This document shows, in pieces, positions 35,742 through 45,159 of a DNA stretch of 64,000 nucleotides (positions within the stretch are counted from its first letter, which is position 1; each line of letters opens with the position of its first letter). This DNA is from Erythrobacter sp. YT30 (GTDB lineage Bacteria > Pseudomonadota > Alphaproteobacteria > Sphingomonadales > Sphingomonadaceae). The translations under genes and the position numbers were made by a program. The DNA lies in assembly GCF_001542875.1 (NCBI RefSeq), contig NZ_LMAF01000001.1, forward strand, positions 62,001-126,000, read 5' to 3'. Below the pieces are notes generated by a model, which worked only from the letters and a program-made list of their open reading frames with translations, searched no databases and had not been told where the DNA came from.

Positions 35742-36644
35742 ATGACCATCACTTCAAAAAGCGCAGCAAAGCTTGCCGTCATCGGCTTGCTTGCAGGCAC
35801 TGCATCAATTGGTGCGGTGGCGCAGGAGTACACTACTGATGAAGGCGAAGTGCTGACCACTGTGGTCGGAACGCCGCCAGCTGATCTTGAAGGCCTTGCT
35901 GAAGGTCCAGAGGTCGAAGGCATCATTTCGGCGCGCAACGGCAATGACTTCCAGGTCACCACCGAAAGCGGCCAGAACATGACTATTTCGCTGAGCGAAG
36001 GTACCAGCATCCGTGCATCGGGCGGTTTCCTTGGTCTTAATCGCGATCAATTGGGTGCAGATCAGCTGCTCAATGGCCTTCCGGTGAAAGTGGACACTGT
36101 GCAGTGGGCCAATTCGCTTGTTGCTTCGAAGATTGCGTTGAAAGGCAAAGATCTGAAAACAGCTCAGATGATCCGCAACGGCACCGATCAGCGTTTCGGC
36201 ATGAACGAAGCTGAGATCGCTGCCAACGCTGCAGCAACCGAAGCTCTAAAAGGCCGCGTTGCTGACATCGACAAGTACAACATTCGTGGCACCACGAACG
36301 TGTACTTCGACACTGGCCGTTACAACCTTTCAGGTCAGGCACGCGCCGAGCTTTGCCAAGCGGCATCGCAAGCGGAAGCCATGGACAATGCACTGCTTCT
36401 GGTGGTTGGCTACACCGATTCAACCGGCAGCTATGAAATCAACCAGGAGCTTTCTGAAAAGCGCGCTGGCCGCGTTGTGAACTTCCTCCAGCAGGAATGC
36501 GGCTGGCAGCCATGGCGTATGCTTACGCCAACCGGCATGGCAGCATCTGATCCAGCTGCTGACAACACCACGCCGGAGGGCAAAGCACAGAACCGCCGCG
36601 TTGCTGTGAATATCCTCGTCAGCAAGAGTGTTGACGGCATCTAA
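35742..36644 (+). CDS. OmpA-family peptidoglycan-binding protein
   Basis: 300 residues with a strong ribosome-binding site (AAAGGAG). Signal peptide cleaved after AVAQ (about residue 28). The middle (about 60-135, EGIISARNGNDFQVTTESG) resembles a DUF5666-like beta domain rather than a beta-barrel. The C-terminal OmpA domain (about 180-295) has NVYFDTGRYNLS, VVGYTDSTGSYEINQELSEKRA and the Asn/Arg motif QNRRVAVNI. Two Cys in that domain may form a disulfide. It likely tethers to the cell wall from the periplasm. Confidence 0.88.
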   Translation: MTITSKSAAKLAVIGLLAGTASIGAVAQEYTTDEGEVLTTVVGTPPADLEGLAEGPEVEGIISARNGNDFQVTTESGQNMTISLSEGTSIRASGGFLGLNRDQLGADQLLNGLPVKVDTVQWANSLVASKIALKGKDLKTAQMIRNGTDQRFGMNEAEIAANAAATEALKGRVADIDKYNIRGTTNVYFDTGRYNLSGQARAELCQAASQAEAMDNALLLVVGYTDSTGSYEINQELSEKRAGRVVNFLQQECGWQPWRMLTPTGMAASDPAADNTTPEGKAQNRRVAVNILVSKSVDGI

Positions 36645-36666
36645 GTCTCACTTGGACTGAACCACG

Positions 36667-36704
36667 AGCGGGGTGGGGCAACAAAATCGCTGTCTCACCC
36701 CGCT
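36667..36704. terminator. Stem-loop between ompA-family gene and convergent BASS gene
   Basis: AGCGGGGTG (36667-36675) pairs with CACCCCGCT (36696-36704). The right arm overlaps the stop codon of the minus-strand transporter. No clear T-run; probably a two-way transcription stop. Confidence 0.55.
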
Positions 36705-37612
36705 TGCATTGGGGCTTCCGCCCTTTGCCTGGCTCCACGTCGCCCCAACGCGATAAGGCCTGTGGCGAGCAACAATTGCAGCGATCCGTACAAGAGCAGC
36801 GCAAACAGCACCGTGTCACCGATTGGATCTGATGCGGCAGCGGCAGCCGGAAACAGCGACGCTTTCAGCATTACGCCAAGATTGATGTTGCGCACTGTCA
36901 CTTCGATCGTAATCGCGCTCTGATCGGGCGACGAGAGGCGCGCCGCCTTTGTCGCGACCCAGCCAGCTAGCATCAAAACTACGACCAGCCCGGCGGTTAT
37001 CGCAACATTTGTCGCACCAAATGCTGCGAAATCGAGCCTGCCGGAGGACGCTGATCCAACGACGATCAGGACTATCCCGAAGAGCGAAGCACGCACGCAC
37101 CATTTCGAAAATGCTTCAGCAATCGAAGGCATCAATTTGAGGATGACCATCCCGATCGCGAGCGGCAGCAACAGCGCCAACGCAATCTCCGTCATGATCC
37201 GCATGCGCGGCATTACGAAATCGGCCGGCATGTATTCCGTGATCAGCAGTTCGAGGATCAGCGGCGTCGTGAACAGACATGCAAGCGTTGTGAGCGCGGT
37301 GATGGTTATCGACAACGCGACATTGCCGCGCGCAAAAAAGGTAAAGATGTTGCTGACGGTCCCGCCGGGTATCGCTGCAATCAGCGCGAGCCCAACGGCA
37401 ATTCCTGCGGTAAGCCCAAATGCGGCAATAAAGCCGCCTGCGACCAGTGGCACGAGCACCAATTGAATGACCGTACCAATGCTTACCGCTTTGGGCTCAA
37501 TCAAGACTTCGCGAAAATCGCGAAGGGTAAGCGTGGCGCCCATGCCGAGCATTGCGGTAAACAGCTGGAATACTGCCACCCAGTATTCATATTCGAGATA
37601 AAGCTCGCCCAT
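36695..37612 (-). CDS. Bile acid:sodium symporter (BASS) family transporter
   Basis: 305 residues, about nine or ten helices. The LFTAMLGMGATLTLRDF start and AAIPGGTVSNIFTFFARGN block (Na+-site region) are BASS-family features. Bacterial members import organic anions or precursors such as pantoate or pyruvate with sodium; the substrate here is unknown. GGGGGTC precedes the ATG. Monocistronic by spacing and orientation. Confidence 0.87.
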   Translation of the reverse strand: MGELYLEYEYWVAVFQLFTAMLGMGATLTLRDFREVLIEPKAVSIGTVIQLVLVPLVAGGFIAAFGLTAGIAVGLALIAAIPGGTVSNIFTFFARGNVALSITITALTTLACLFTTPLILELLITEYMPADFVMPRMRIMTEIALALLLPLAIGMVILKLMPSIAEAFSKWCVRASLFGIVLIVVGSASSGRLDFAAFGATNVAITAGLVVVLMLAGWVATKAARLSSPDQSAITIEVTVRNINLGVMLKASLFPAAAAASDPIGDTVLFALLLYGSLQLLLATGLIALGRRGARQRAEAPMQAG

Positions 37613-37712
37613 AAGACCCCCGGCCGCGAAGAGCGCGAGCTATGCCCTAACACCGCCAGCTCGATCAAGCGTAGCGGCTTTTTTCCATTTCAGAGGGTTT
37701 TGGCGCGCCCAA

Positions 37713-38210
37713 TCATGGCTGGACGGTCTGAGGCTCCATCTCTTTCCACATGGCTGGATCATCGGAATCCGATGCGGCGTTGTATGTCGCCTTGTTTGTT
37801 GTGGAGAGGCTTTTTTCGACGTCTTTGTCGTATCCCTTAACGACAGCAGCGGCAGTCTGTTCGTTGAACGAGTTTCGCGGTGAGCTCGTCGACACGATAT
37901 TGCCCAAGTATTCGAAAATGCGGGTCATCGCGCCCTTTTCCGTGGGCTTGGAAATCCGAACTTTCTTTCCCGGTTCCACCACAACAAACTTGCCATCCCG
38001 GACCAATACGGCGCGCGCTGTCTTGCTGGTGGAGATGACATCACCAGCCTTCAAAACTGTTCCCTTGGCGCCGTAGAGCGGCTTGTCTGCACGAGTGACG
38101 GTAACTTGCCCATCGGCGTCCGAGATCGTCCAGCTTCCATCGCTTGCCCAAGCTGCACTGCTAGCAAAGAGCGCCGCTGTCACACCGATTAGTTTCGTTA
38201 TCTTCATCAT
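37713..38210 (-). CDS. FecR-domain-like secreted protein
   Basis: 165 residues. The Sec signal ends AWAS (about residue 23). The core reads GQVTVTR, GDVISTSKTARAVLVRDGKFVVVEPG, a FecR-type beta-sandwich motif. It lacks the cytoplasmic anti-sigma region and membrane span of true FecR, and no FecI-type sigma factor or TonB receptor gene adjoins it. It is therefore likely a free periplasmic protein of unknown role. The C-terminal 50 residues are low in order (Ser/Asp/Pro-rich). Confidence 0.75.
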   Translation of the reverse strand: MMKITKLIGVTAALFASSAAWASDGSWTISDADGQVTVTRADKPLYGAKGTVLKAGDVISTSKTARAVLVRDGKFVVVEPGKKVRISKPTEKGAMTRIFEYLGNIVSTSSPRNSFNEQTAAAVVKGYDKDVEKSLSTTNKATYNAASDSDDPAMWKEMEPQTVQP

Positions 38211-38296
38211 GATTTCAGTCCGAAGTTACCCGTGGATTGCGGTTAACCTAGGGAAAATCATTTGGATTTGAGTTGAAGCGCACGGTTTACAAAGCC

Positions 38297-39019
38297 TTAC
38301 GCGGATGATGCACGCTTACGCTCTTTGCCTCGTAATTCTATCAATTTGATAACGATGTAAGCCACACACCAATAGGCAATAAGCAGTTCTGCAATCTCAG
38401 TTGTCCAGCGGATTGGCTGGATCGGCTTGAACGGGTTCTCGAAAATTTCCGCATACACCTTAAGCAAAGCCATTAGGAGGATGAGCAATACAATCGGGAG
38501 TAGGGCCTTGGGTGATTTAACAGCAGACCAGAGATTGTCAGAGAGCAGCCAGACCCTCGGTAGACTCAAGGTCAGTGCCGCAATGCAAAAGACCATGTAA
38601 AACCGTCCTGCCTTGCCGTGCATTCCTTCGAGATTGTGCAGGGTCATCTCGTTCTGCCGATTGCCACCTTCGATGAATCCCGGAATATCATATCCAAGGA
38701 TCGGTTGGCCCCATTGCACCTCTTCCATGGCGACCAAAAACGCCGTGGCAGCAAAGCCTATGAACAGAATTGCGATAAAGCTGTCTTTCCGATCCCTCCA
38801 ATGCCGGAAGGCGAGAATTGCAGCCGCCACGGATGCGGCAAGGAAGCAGCCAACTGTTGCCATTTCCGTGAAGGTGTATTCTCGGCGGTCCAGAAAACCG
38901 CTCACGGCGAAGTCGTATGTTGCAGGATTGAAAGCGAGTGCGAACCAAGTCGCCGATGCCAGCAGCGGAAGCCAAATCAGCAATAGTGCGGAGAAAGACT
39001 TCCGGTCTAGAATGCTCAC
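38297..39019 (-). CDS. Uncharacterised multi-pass membrane protein
   Basis: 240 residues with about six or seven membrane helices. The loop MEEVQWGQPILGYD followed by NEMTLHNLEG matches a recurrent motif of uncharacterised bacterial membrane proteins; conserved Glu, Trp, Gln and His suggest a catalytic or binding site, but no function is known to me. It starts at GTG 39019 with GAGG immediately upstream; no better ATG exists before residue 50. It stands alone between the FecR-like gene and oxyR. Confidence 0.72.
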   Translation of the reverse strand: MSILDRKSFSALLLIWLPLLASATWFALAFNPATYDFAVSGFLDRREYTFTEMATVGCFLAASVAAAILAFRHWRDRKDSFIAILFIGFAATAFLVAMEEVQWGQPILGYDIPGFIEGGNRQNEMTLHNLEGMHGKAGRFYMVFCIAALTLSLPRVWLLSDNLWSAVKSPKALLPIVLLILLMALLKVYAEIFENPFKPIQPIRWTTEIAELLIAYWCVAYIVIKLIELRGKERKRASSA

Positions 39020-39152
39020 CTCAATTCAGGAGGGATCCTGATAGCCTGAGTGATTGTTTTTACTGATATTTTTACAGGGGCTAGGCCGATTGTCATAAAA
39101 ACGCAACAAACGCCAAGGCTTCTCGTCCCTCTTCAAGGGCGAGTGGTCGCAA

Positions 39153-40049
39153 TCAACCCGCGCGCAATTCCTCGGCGAGCAGCTTGAAATCCGCTTCGCG
39201 CGGGGAGTTCTTGCGCCAAACCAACACAATCTCTCGCTTGGCGGTGTCGCTTTTCACGGGCCGCGCGACGACATCAGTGCCCGCAAGAATGCCAGCCTCG
39301 ATCGCCATTTCAGGGAGCATGGTGAGCCCCAGATCATGATCGACCATCTGCACCAGCGTGTGGAGGCTCGTCCCGATCATGGCCGCACTCGCGCGCAATT
39401 CGGATCGGTTGCACGCAGCCAGGGCATGATCGCGCAGGCAGTGTCCGTCTTCGAGAAGGAGCAATCGACCCTGATCGATCATGTCAGGAGGCACTTGCGC
39501 TGGTGGATCGCGCGGATCATCCTTTGGGAAGGCGACAAACAGACGATCATCGCTGATATGCTCAATCGCCGCATCGCCTGTGTCGAAGGGAAGGGCGAGG
39601 AGCACGCAATCGACGCGCCCATGGGTGAGCGATTCCATTGCATCCTGGCTGGTTTCCTCGCGCAGCATCAGCTTCAGATCAGGTCGTTCCTTGCCAAGGC
39701 GCGGCAGGAAGCGCGGGAGCATAAAAGGCGCGATGGTGGGGATAACGCTCATGCGCAGTTGACCAGACAGCGGCTTTCCCGAAGCCTGCACGAGATCGGA
39801 TAGTTCTTCTGCCTCGCGCAGCAACCGGCCAGCCTTTGCAACAACTTGTTCGCCCAACGACGTAAACCGCACAACACGCCGGGATCGTTCGACCAGTGTC
39901 ACGCCAAGAAGCGACTCTAATTCGCGAAGCCCTGCCGAAAGTGTCGATTGCGAAACAAAGCAAGCATCAGCAGCGCGGCCAAAGTGGCCATGCTCGTGCA
40001 GCGCGACGAGATATTGAAGCTGTTTGATTGTGGGGAGGTAGGTCGACAC
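39153..40049 (-). CDS. oxyR: Hydrogen peroxide-sensing LysR-type regulator OxyR
   Basis: 298-residue LysR regulator: N-terminal winged HTH (about 8-67), C-terminal sensor domain. The redox pair is conserved with exact OxyR spacing: Cys204 and Cys213 in GHCLRDHALAAC. Activates peroxide defence genes when oxidised. No katG, ahpC or dps is adjacent; instead it starts (GTG) inside the rnd stop codon (TAGTG), so it is co-translated with RNase D. Confidence 0.93.
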   Translation of the reverse strand: MSTYLPTIKQLQYLVALHEHGHFGRAADACFVSQSTLSAGLRELESLLGVTLVERSRRVVRFTSLGEQVVAKAGRLLREAEELSDLVQASGKPLSGQLRMSVIPTIAPFMLPRFLPRLGKERPDLKLMLREETSQDAMESLTHGRVDCVLLALPFDTGDAAIEHISDDRLFVAFPKDDPRDPPAQVPPDMIDQGRLLLLEDGHCLRDHALAACNRSELRASAAMIGTSLHTLVQMVDHDLGLTMLPEMAIEAGILAGTDVVARPVKSDTAKREIVLVWRKNSPREADFKLLAEELRAG

Positions 40050-41251
40050 TACTCCGCTGCCAGCGCTTCTTCCATGCTTGCTTGCATGTCATCGATGTGT
40101 GTCATGGCGAGTTTCCCGCCTTGGACGGCAAAGGCCAGCTTACCTTCGACCAGTTCCAATGCGTCTTTGCCGAACACGTCATAACGCCAGCCTTCGAGCA
40201 CTTTTAGATCCCGCACTCCGGCGGCGAGCGCTTCCATTTCGTCAGCGCGGGTGAGTAGGCGAGCTGCGACATCAATTTCGCGCGCGCGGATTTTCAGGAG
40301 AAGTTTGAGCAAATCCGCAACTAAAGCACCTTCTTTGCCTAAAGGAGCGCCGCGTTTCATCTTTTCTGGCATTTCGGATTTGGGGAGCGGCTCGGCCTCG
40401 GCGATTTCCTTCATCAACCTTTTGCCGATGTCATTGTCTTTCCAGGCCGAAGAGAGCCCGCGCACTTTTGCGAGATCAGCCTGCCTCTTGGGAGGATGCG
40501 CTGCGATATCGGCCAGTGTCTCATCGCGCATGATGCGGCCGCGCGGAATATTCTTGTGCTGCGCTTCGCCTTCGCGCCATGCCGCAAGCGCTTTCAATCG
40601 GCCCAGAACCTGAGGATTGCGACCCGGAGACCGGATACGTTTCCACGAGGTTTCCGGATTGATCAAATAATTGGACGGATCAGCGAGCTTTTCCATTTCC
40701 GCATTCAACCAGTTGCCGCGCCCTGTTTTGATCAGCTTTTTGAGAATCTTGGGAAATATCTTCGACAGATGCGTCACATCGCCAATCGCGTATTCGATCT
40801 GCCGATCGGTTAATGGGCGGCGGCTCCAATCGGTGAAACGCGCGCCCTTGTCGATCTGGATATTGAGCCAGGTTTCGACCAGATTCGCATAGCCGATCTG
40901 TTCTGACTGGCTAATCGCCATCATCGCGATTTGTGTGTCGAATACCGGGTGCGGGGTCTTGCCCGTCAGATTGACTATGATTTCAACGTCCTGTCCGCCT
41001 GCATGGAAGACTTTCAAGACGTCCTCATTCTCGCACATCAGATCGAGCAAGGGCGTCATGTCGAGCCCTTCGGCAAGCGGATCGATAGCGGCGGCTTCTT
41101 CGGTGTTGGCGATCTGCACCAGGCACAGTTCCGGCCAATAGGTGTTCTCGCGCATGAATTCGGTGTCAACCGCAACGAATTCAGACTGGGCGAGACGCTC
41201 GCACAAGGCAGTCAATTCGTCGGTCGTCGTTATCAGATCATGTATTTTCAT
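40049..41251 (-). CDS. rnd: Ribonuclease D
   Basis: 3'-5' exoribonuclease in tRNA 3'-end maturation. 400 residues from ATG 41251. DEDD nuclease motifs are seen: FVAVDTEFMRE, VFHAGGQDVEI and EYAIGDVTHL. One or two HRDC domains fill the C-terminal half. The frame is open 56 codons further up, but family sequence starts at MKIHDLI. It is the first gene of an rnd-oxyR pair. Confidence 0.94.
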   Translation of the reverse strand: MKIHDLITTTDELTALCERLAQSEFVAVDTEFMRENTYWPELCLVQIANTEEAAAIDPLAEGLDMTPLLDLMCENEDVLKVFHAGGQDVEIIVNLTGKTPHPVFDTQIAMMAISQSEQIGYANLVETWLNIQIDKGARFTDWSRRPLTDRQIEYAIGDVTHLSKIFPKILKKLIKTGRGNWLNAEMEKLADPSNYLINPETSWKRIRSPGRNPQVLGRLKALAAWREGEAQHKNIPRGRIMRDETLADIAAHPPKRQADLAKVRGLSSAWKDNDIGKRLMKEIAEAEPLPKSEMPEKMKRGAPLGKEGALVADLLKLLLKIRAREIDVAARLLTRADEMEALAAGVRDLKVLEGWRYDVFGKDALELVEGKLAFAVQGGKLAMTHIDDMQASMEEALAAE

Positions 41252-41444
41252 ATCGTCTTCTTGGCTTGGAGCGGAGTGCCGCTCGCGGAGCTCTTGCTCC
41301 ATGTAAGTGTCAGGTGGCTTGACAAAGCCCCCCGGTTCCCCTGTTAGCGCGCCCCATGTTAGAGGCGCAAATACGCGCCTTAACGGTCGTGGCAATTCAA
41401 GCTGCGCCCTTTGCTCCATACCCGCGAACAGGACAAGAGTTTAG

Positions 41445-43247
41445 ATGCACGCCTATCGTACCCACACCTGCGCACAGCTTTCTTCAGAAAATGTGGGCGA
41501 AACCGTCCGTTTGTCTGGCTGGATGCACAGAAAACGCGATCATGGCGGGGTCTTGTTTGTCGATTTGCGGGATCACTACGGGATTACACAAATTGTTGCG
41601 GACGAAGATTCGCCCGCGCTGCCCGTGTTTGAGAGCCTGCGCGCCGAATCGGTGGTTACGATCGATGGCGAAGTGAAAGCGCGCACGCCCGAAACGGTGA
41701 ATGCAAACCTCTCAACCGGTGAGATCGAAGTGTTCGCTCGCTCAATCACCGTTCAAAGCGCCGCTGAAGAGCTGCCAATGCCGGTGTTTGAAGAACCGGA
41801 CTATCCCGAAGAAATCCGGTTGAAGTATCGCTACCTCGATCTGCGCCGCGAAACCATGCACCGCAACATCGTGCTGCGCAGCCAGGTAATCTCCTCGATC
41901 CGCAATCGGATGGTGGAACAGGGCTTTACCGAGTTTCAAACCCCGATCCTCACTGCCTCTTCACCGGAGGGCGCGCGCGACTTCCTCGTGCCCTCACGTA
42001 TGCAGCAGGGCAAATTCTACGCGCTTCCGCAAGCACCGCAGATGTTCAAACAGCTTTTGATGGTGTCGGGTTTTGATAGGTATTTCCAGATCGCACCATG
42101 CTTCCGCGATGAGGACTTACGCGCTGATCGCAGCCTCGAATTTTACCAGCTCGATTTTGAAATGAGCTTTGTGACACAGGAAGATGTATTCCAAGCGCTT
42201 GAACCCGTGCTGGGCGGCTTGTTTGCCGAATTCGCGAACGGCAAAAGCGTGACGCCTGTGGGTGAGTTTCCCCGCATCCCTTACAAGGAGGCGATGCTTA
42301 AATACGGCACTGACAAGCCTGATCTGCGCAATCCGCTGATCATTTCGGATGTTACAAGCCACTTCGAAAAATCCGGCTTTGGCCTATTTGAAAAGATTGT
42401 TGGCGGTGGCGGCGTCGTGCGCGTGGTGCCTGCGCCCAACACGAACGAGAAGAGCCGTAAATTCTTCGATGACATGAACAATTGGGCGCGGGGCGAAGGC
42501 TTTGCTGGTCTTGGCTATGTCACACGCAAGGGCGGCGAATTTGGTGGCCCGATTGCGAAAAATCACGGGCCTGACCGCATGGAAGAGCTTTATAATGAGC
42601 TTGGCCTTGGCCCGGACGATGGTTTGTTCTTTGCAGCCGGCAAGGAGACCGACGCTGCGAAGCTGGCCGGTGCTGCGCGCACACAAGTTGCTGAACAATT
42701 GGACTTGATCGAGCCTGATTGCTTCAAGTTCTGCTGGATCGTCGATTTCCCGATGTTCGAGTATGACGAGGACACCAAACGGGTCGATTTCAGCCACAAC
42801 CCCTTCTCAATGCCGCAGGGCGAGATGGAAGCGCTGGAGTCGATGGACCCGCTCGAAATCAAGGCGTGGCAATATGATATCGTGTGTAACGGATATGAGC
42901 TTTCGTCAGGCGCAATCCGGAATCACCGCCCGGACATCATGTACAAGGCATTTGAGATCGCCGGCTATTCAAAAGAAGACGTTGATGCGAACTTCTCTGG
43001 CATGATCGAAGCGTTCAAACTGGGCGCGCCGCCCCATGGCGGTTCGGCACCGGGTATTGATCGTATTGTGATGCTGCTTGCAGGGGAAGAAGCGATCCGT
43101 GAAGTCATCGCTTTTCCGATGAACCAGAAGGGCGAAGACCTGATGATGGGTGCACCTTCGCGGGCGGAACCAGCGCAATTGCGTGAGCTTTCCATTCGCG
43201 TCGTTGAGCCACCTAAGAAGCCGGGCACCGAAGCACCGAAGGCATGA
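41445..43247 (+). CDS. aspS: Aspartyl-tRNA synthetase
   Basis: Class II synthetase of 600 residues. It has the N-terminal OB-fold anticodon domain ([34 protein letters not shown] in parts), motif 2 in [16 protein letters not shown], the bacterial GAD insertion in the middle, and motif 3 in [14 protein letters not shown]. Bacterial-type length. Whether it is discriminating or also charges tRNA-Asn cannot be settled here, since no gatCAB or asnS is in view. Confidence 0.97.
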   Translation: MHAYRTHTCAQLSSENVGETVRLSGWMHRKRDHGGVLFVDLRDHYGITQIVADEDSPALPVFESLRAESVVTIDGEVKARTPETVNANLSTGEIEVFARSITVQSAAEELPMPVFEEPDYPEEIRLKYRYLDLRRETMHRNIVLRSQVISSIRNRMVEQGFTEFQTPILTASSPEGARDFLVPSRMQQGKFYALPQAPQMFKQLLMVSGFDRYFQIAPCFRDEDLRADRSLEFYQLDFEMSFVTQEDVFQALEPVLGGLFAEFANGKSVTPVGEFPRIPYKEAMLKYGTDKPDLRNPLIISDVTSHFEKSGFGLFEKIVGGGGVVRVVPAPNTNEKSRKFFDDMNNWARGEGFAGLGYVTRKGGEFGGPIAKNHGPDRMEELYNELGLGPDDGLFFAAGKETDAAKLAGAARTQVAEQLDLIEPDCFKFCWIVDFPMFEYDEDTKRVDFSHNPFSMPQGEMEALESMDPLEIKAWQYDIVCNGYELSSGAIRNHRPDIMYKAFEIAGYSKEDVDANFSGMIEAFKLGAPPHGGSAPGIDRIVMLLAGEEAIREVIAFPMNQKGEDLMMGAPSRAEPAQLRELSIRVVEPPKKPGTEAPKA

Positions 43248-43259
43248 TCGCATGAAAAA

Positions 43260-43286
43260 GGGCGCTCGCCTCAAAAGGGAGCGCCC
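43260..43286 (+). terminator. Stem-loop after aspS
   Basis: GGGCGCTC (43260-43267) pairs with GAGCGCCC (43279-43286), 13 bases after the aspS stop. It has no T-run but is placed as a 3'-end element between converging aspS and the DUF2383 gene. Confidence 0.6.
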
Positions 43287-43434
43287 AAGTCTTCAGGGAA
43301 TGTCGTTATTGTTTTGAATTTCGAGCGGAGCGTGGCTCGACCGGCCAGCTACCTTGAGCTTTGCGCGGCAAGCCCGCTCGACGCCCTTTCGCAAGTCCCC
43401 ACCTGCGAATGTAATGATCAATCTACGCTACAAA

Positions 43435-43872
43435 TTACGCGTACTGCTTTTCCAGCATGTCGGTGAAACGTTCACCTTCGCGTACTTCCTCGTATGCCTG
43501 CTCAATTACCATCTTGATGGATTGGTCCATCTCGGCATCATCCTTCAGCACATCACGGAACTGTTCTGCGAGATAATCTTCGCCCTCTTCGACGCGTTCA
43601 ATCGCGGCTTCGTTGCTGTCCGAAAATGCATCGGCGATACTAAAGAAGGTCTGGTGGGCGGTGCCTGACACGCTTGCGCTGTCAATTCTATCTTCGCCGC
43701 GTCCTGCGAGCGCGTTATTCAGCTTGGTCAGCGTTTCTTCGCGCGAGTTCAAACGGCGTTCAAATGCACTCTTGAGTGCTGGGCTTTCCGCCTTGTCGAT
43801 TGCTTTGCGATAGCCTTCGACTGAATCAAATGTTGTTTGGGTAAGTTTCTTCAGAGTATTAATATTGTTCAT
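43435..43872 (-). CDS. PA2169/DUF2383-family four-helix-bundle stress protein
   Basis: 145-residue, strongly charged, all-helical protein. The MNNINTLKKLTQTTFDSVEGYRKA start and the EREETLTKLNNAL-type helices fit the ferritin-like PA2169 family. The biochemical role is unknown; members are often general-stress genes. CAAGGAG precedes the ATG. A full EcfG-type promoter lies 65 bases upstream (43937-43962), supporting general stress control. Confidence 0.88.
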   Translation of the reverse strand: MNNINTLKKLTQTTFDSVEGYRKAIDKAESPALKSAFERRLNSREETLTKLNNALAGRGEDRIDSASVSGTAHQTFFSIADAFSDSNEAAIERVEEGEDYLAEQFRDVLKDDAEMDQSIKMVIEQAYEEVREGERFTDMLEKQYA

Positions 43873-43936
43873 GGTTCTCCTTGATCGAGTTTTCGTTTAC
43901 TGCGTGGCACCGAATGCGCCGCGCTTTCAATAACTT

Positions 43937-43962
43937 AACGGGCGAACTTGCCATTTTGTTCC
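43937..43962 (-). promoter_or_regulatory. EcfG-type general stress promoter of the DUF2383 gene
   Basis: On the minus strand GGAAC (43962-43958), 17 bases, then CGTT (43940-43937). This is the consensus GGAAC-N16/17-CGTT recognised by alphaproteobacterial EcfG. It is correctly placed and oriented, 65 bases before the start codon at 43872. An EcfG-like sigma factor is encoded at 62.9 kb. Confidence 0.7.
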
Positions 43963-44076
43963 GAGTGTTCGCTAACCCGTTCATGAGCTGAGATAAGTCG
44001 AGAAAGGGGCCGGTTCATCCTTTCCTAATGTGGCTGCTGCAAGGCAGTGGATAGGATTAAATAGGGAAGGGCGAAC

Positions 44077-45093
44077 ATGGCCATCATCTGCAAAACATCG
44101 GCTTCCTTCGTGGCTCTGGCGGCAACTTTATATGCCGGAACTGCGCATGCAGAAACGCTGCGAGTGGGCGCTCATCTGCCGGCCACGACCGATGCTGGCC
44201 TTAACATCGAGACAATCGCGGTTGATGAACTGCGCGGCGCGAAGGGAAGCCAGCTGGCGTTCGAACTGAAAGAAACGCTGGGACAAACGCGTGTCGAGGG
44301 CGAACCCTGGTTCGAGATCGTCCCTATGAACACCAGCGCTGTGAACGCTGTCATCCAGGGAAGCGCATCGTTTCAGGGGTCGGTCGTCGAACTGCAACCC
44401 AAAGAAGTGCGCGAGTGCGAAGAGAAAAACGATGATGATCAATGCGTCCGGTATCGCACAGACATTTATGAATGCACTCGCACTGAAGTATCGCTCTATC
44501 CCGATATCGAGGTGATCGGAGAGGATGGGTACGTCATCCACGCGGTGCGCGATGAGTTGAGGCGAGCAATTGATAGTTGCGCGGATGCCGGCGCTTCTCC
44601 TTCAGTGAATGCAATGGGTGACGAGTTGATCGGCAATTTCGTCTGGCAAGTGCGCACCGCTCTTGCCCCGCGGTATTTGCAGCGCGATTACCGCATACTT
44701 GAGCGGCGTAAGGGACTTCGCAAAGAGGATCGCAAAGCGTTTAAGGCAGCTGTGAAACTGACCAAGACCGATGAAAACGATGCGTGCGATGCCTTCAAAG
44801 AGCTGGAGGCGAACAATCCCGCTCAGGTCTCCGTTCTATTCAATATCGCCATGTGTCAGGAGCGTGAGGGCGACTACTCCGCATCGCTCGCGACGCTCGA
44901 TCGGGCGCTCGCTGTTGAGCCCAAAAAGCTTATGGCTCTGGAATCGGTCGATCGCGTTCGGGCTTGGATGAAGGCGGAACGTCAATTGCGTGAGCGAGAG
45001 GCGAATATGCTTGCGCGCTATTCAGAACCTGCGCCCAATCTTGCTGAGGATGGCGCTCAGCCTTCAGACCCTGCCTCTGCAGAAGGAAATTAA
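44077..45093 (+). CDS. Secreted protein with TPR-like C-terminal region, unknown function
   Basis: 338 residues. Signal peptide ends AHAE (about residue 26). The N-terminal 130 residues end in a Cys-rich acidic loop (RECEEKNDDDQC then IYEC), with two more Cys further on. Residues about 215-290 look like tetratricopeptide helices (SVLFNIAMCQEREGDYSASLATLDRAL). The N-terminal fold vaguely recalls CsgG/LPP20-type envelope proteins, but I cannot assign it. GGAAGGG precedes the ATG. It is followed after 66 bases by another envelope gene. Confidence 0.75.
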   Translation: MAIICKTSASFVALAATLYAGTAHAETLRVGAHLPATTDAGLNIETIAVDELRGAKGSQLAFELKETLGQTRVEGEPWFEIVPMNTSAVNAVIQGSASFQGSVVELQPKEVRECEEKNDDDQCVRYRTDIYECTRTEVSLYPDIEVIGEDGYVIHAVRDELRRAIDSCADAGASPSVNAMGDELIGNFVWQVRTALAPRYLQRDYRILERRKGLRKEDRKAFKAAVKLTKTDENDACDAFKELEANNPAQVSVLFNIAMCQEREGDYSASLATLDRALAVEPKKLMALESVDRVRAWMKAERQLREREANMLARYSEPAPNLAEDGAQPSDPASAEGN

Positions 45094-45159
45094 GGCGGAA
45101 AGGCGTCTTCGAGACATGTGATTTGTAACGGATTGGTGATAGGCTACTAATCTCAAGAT

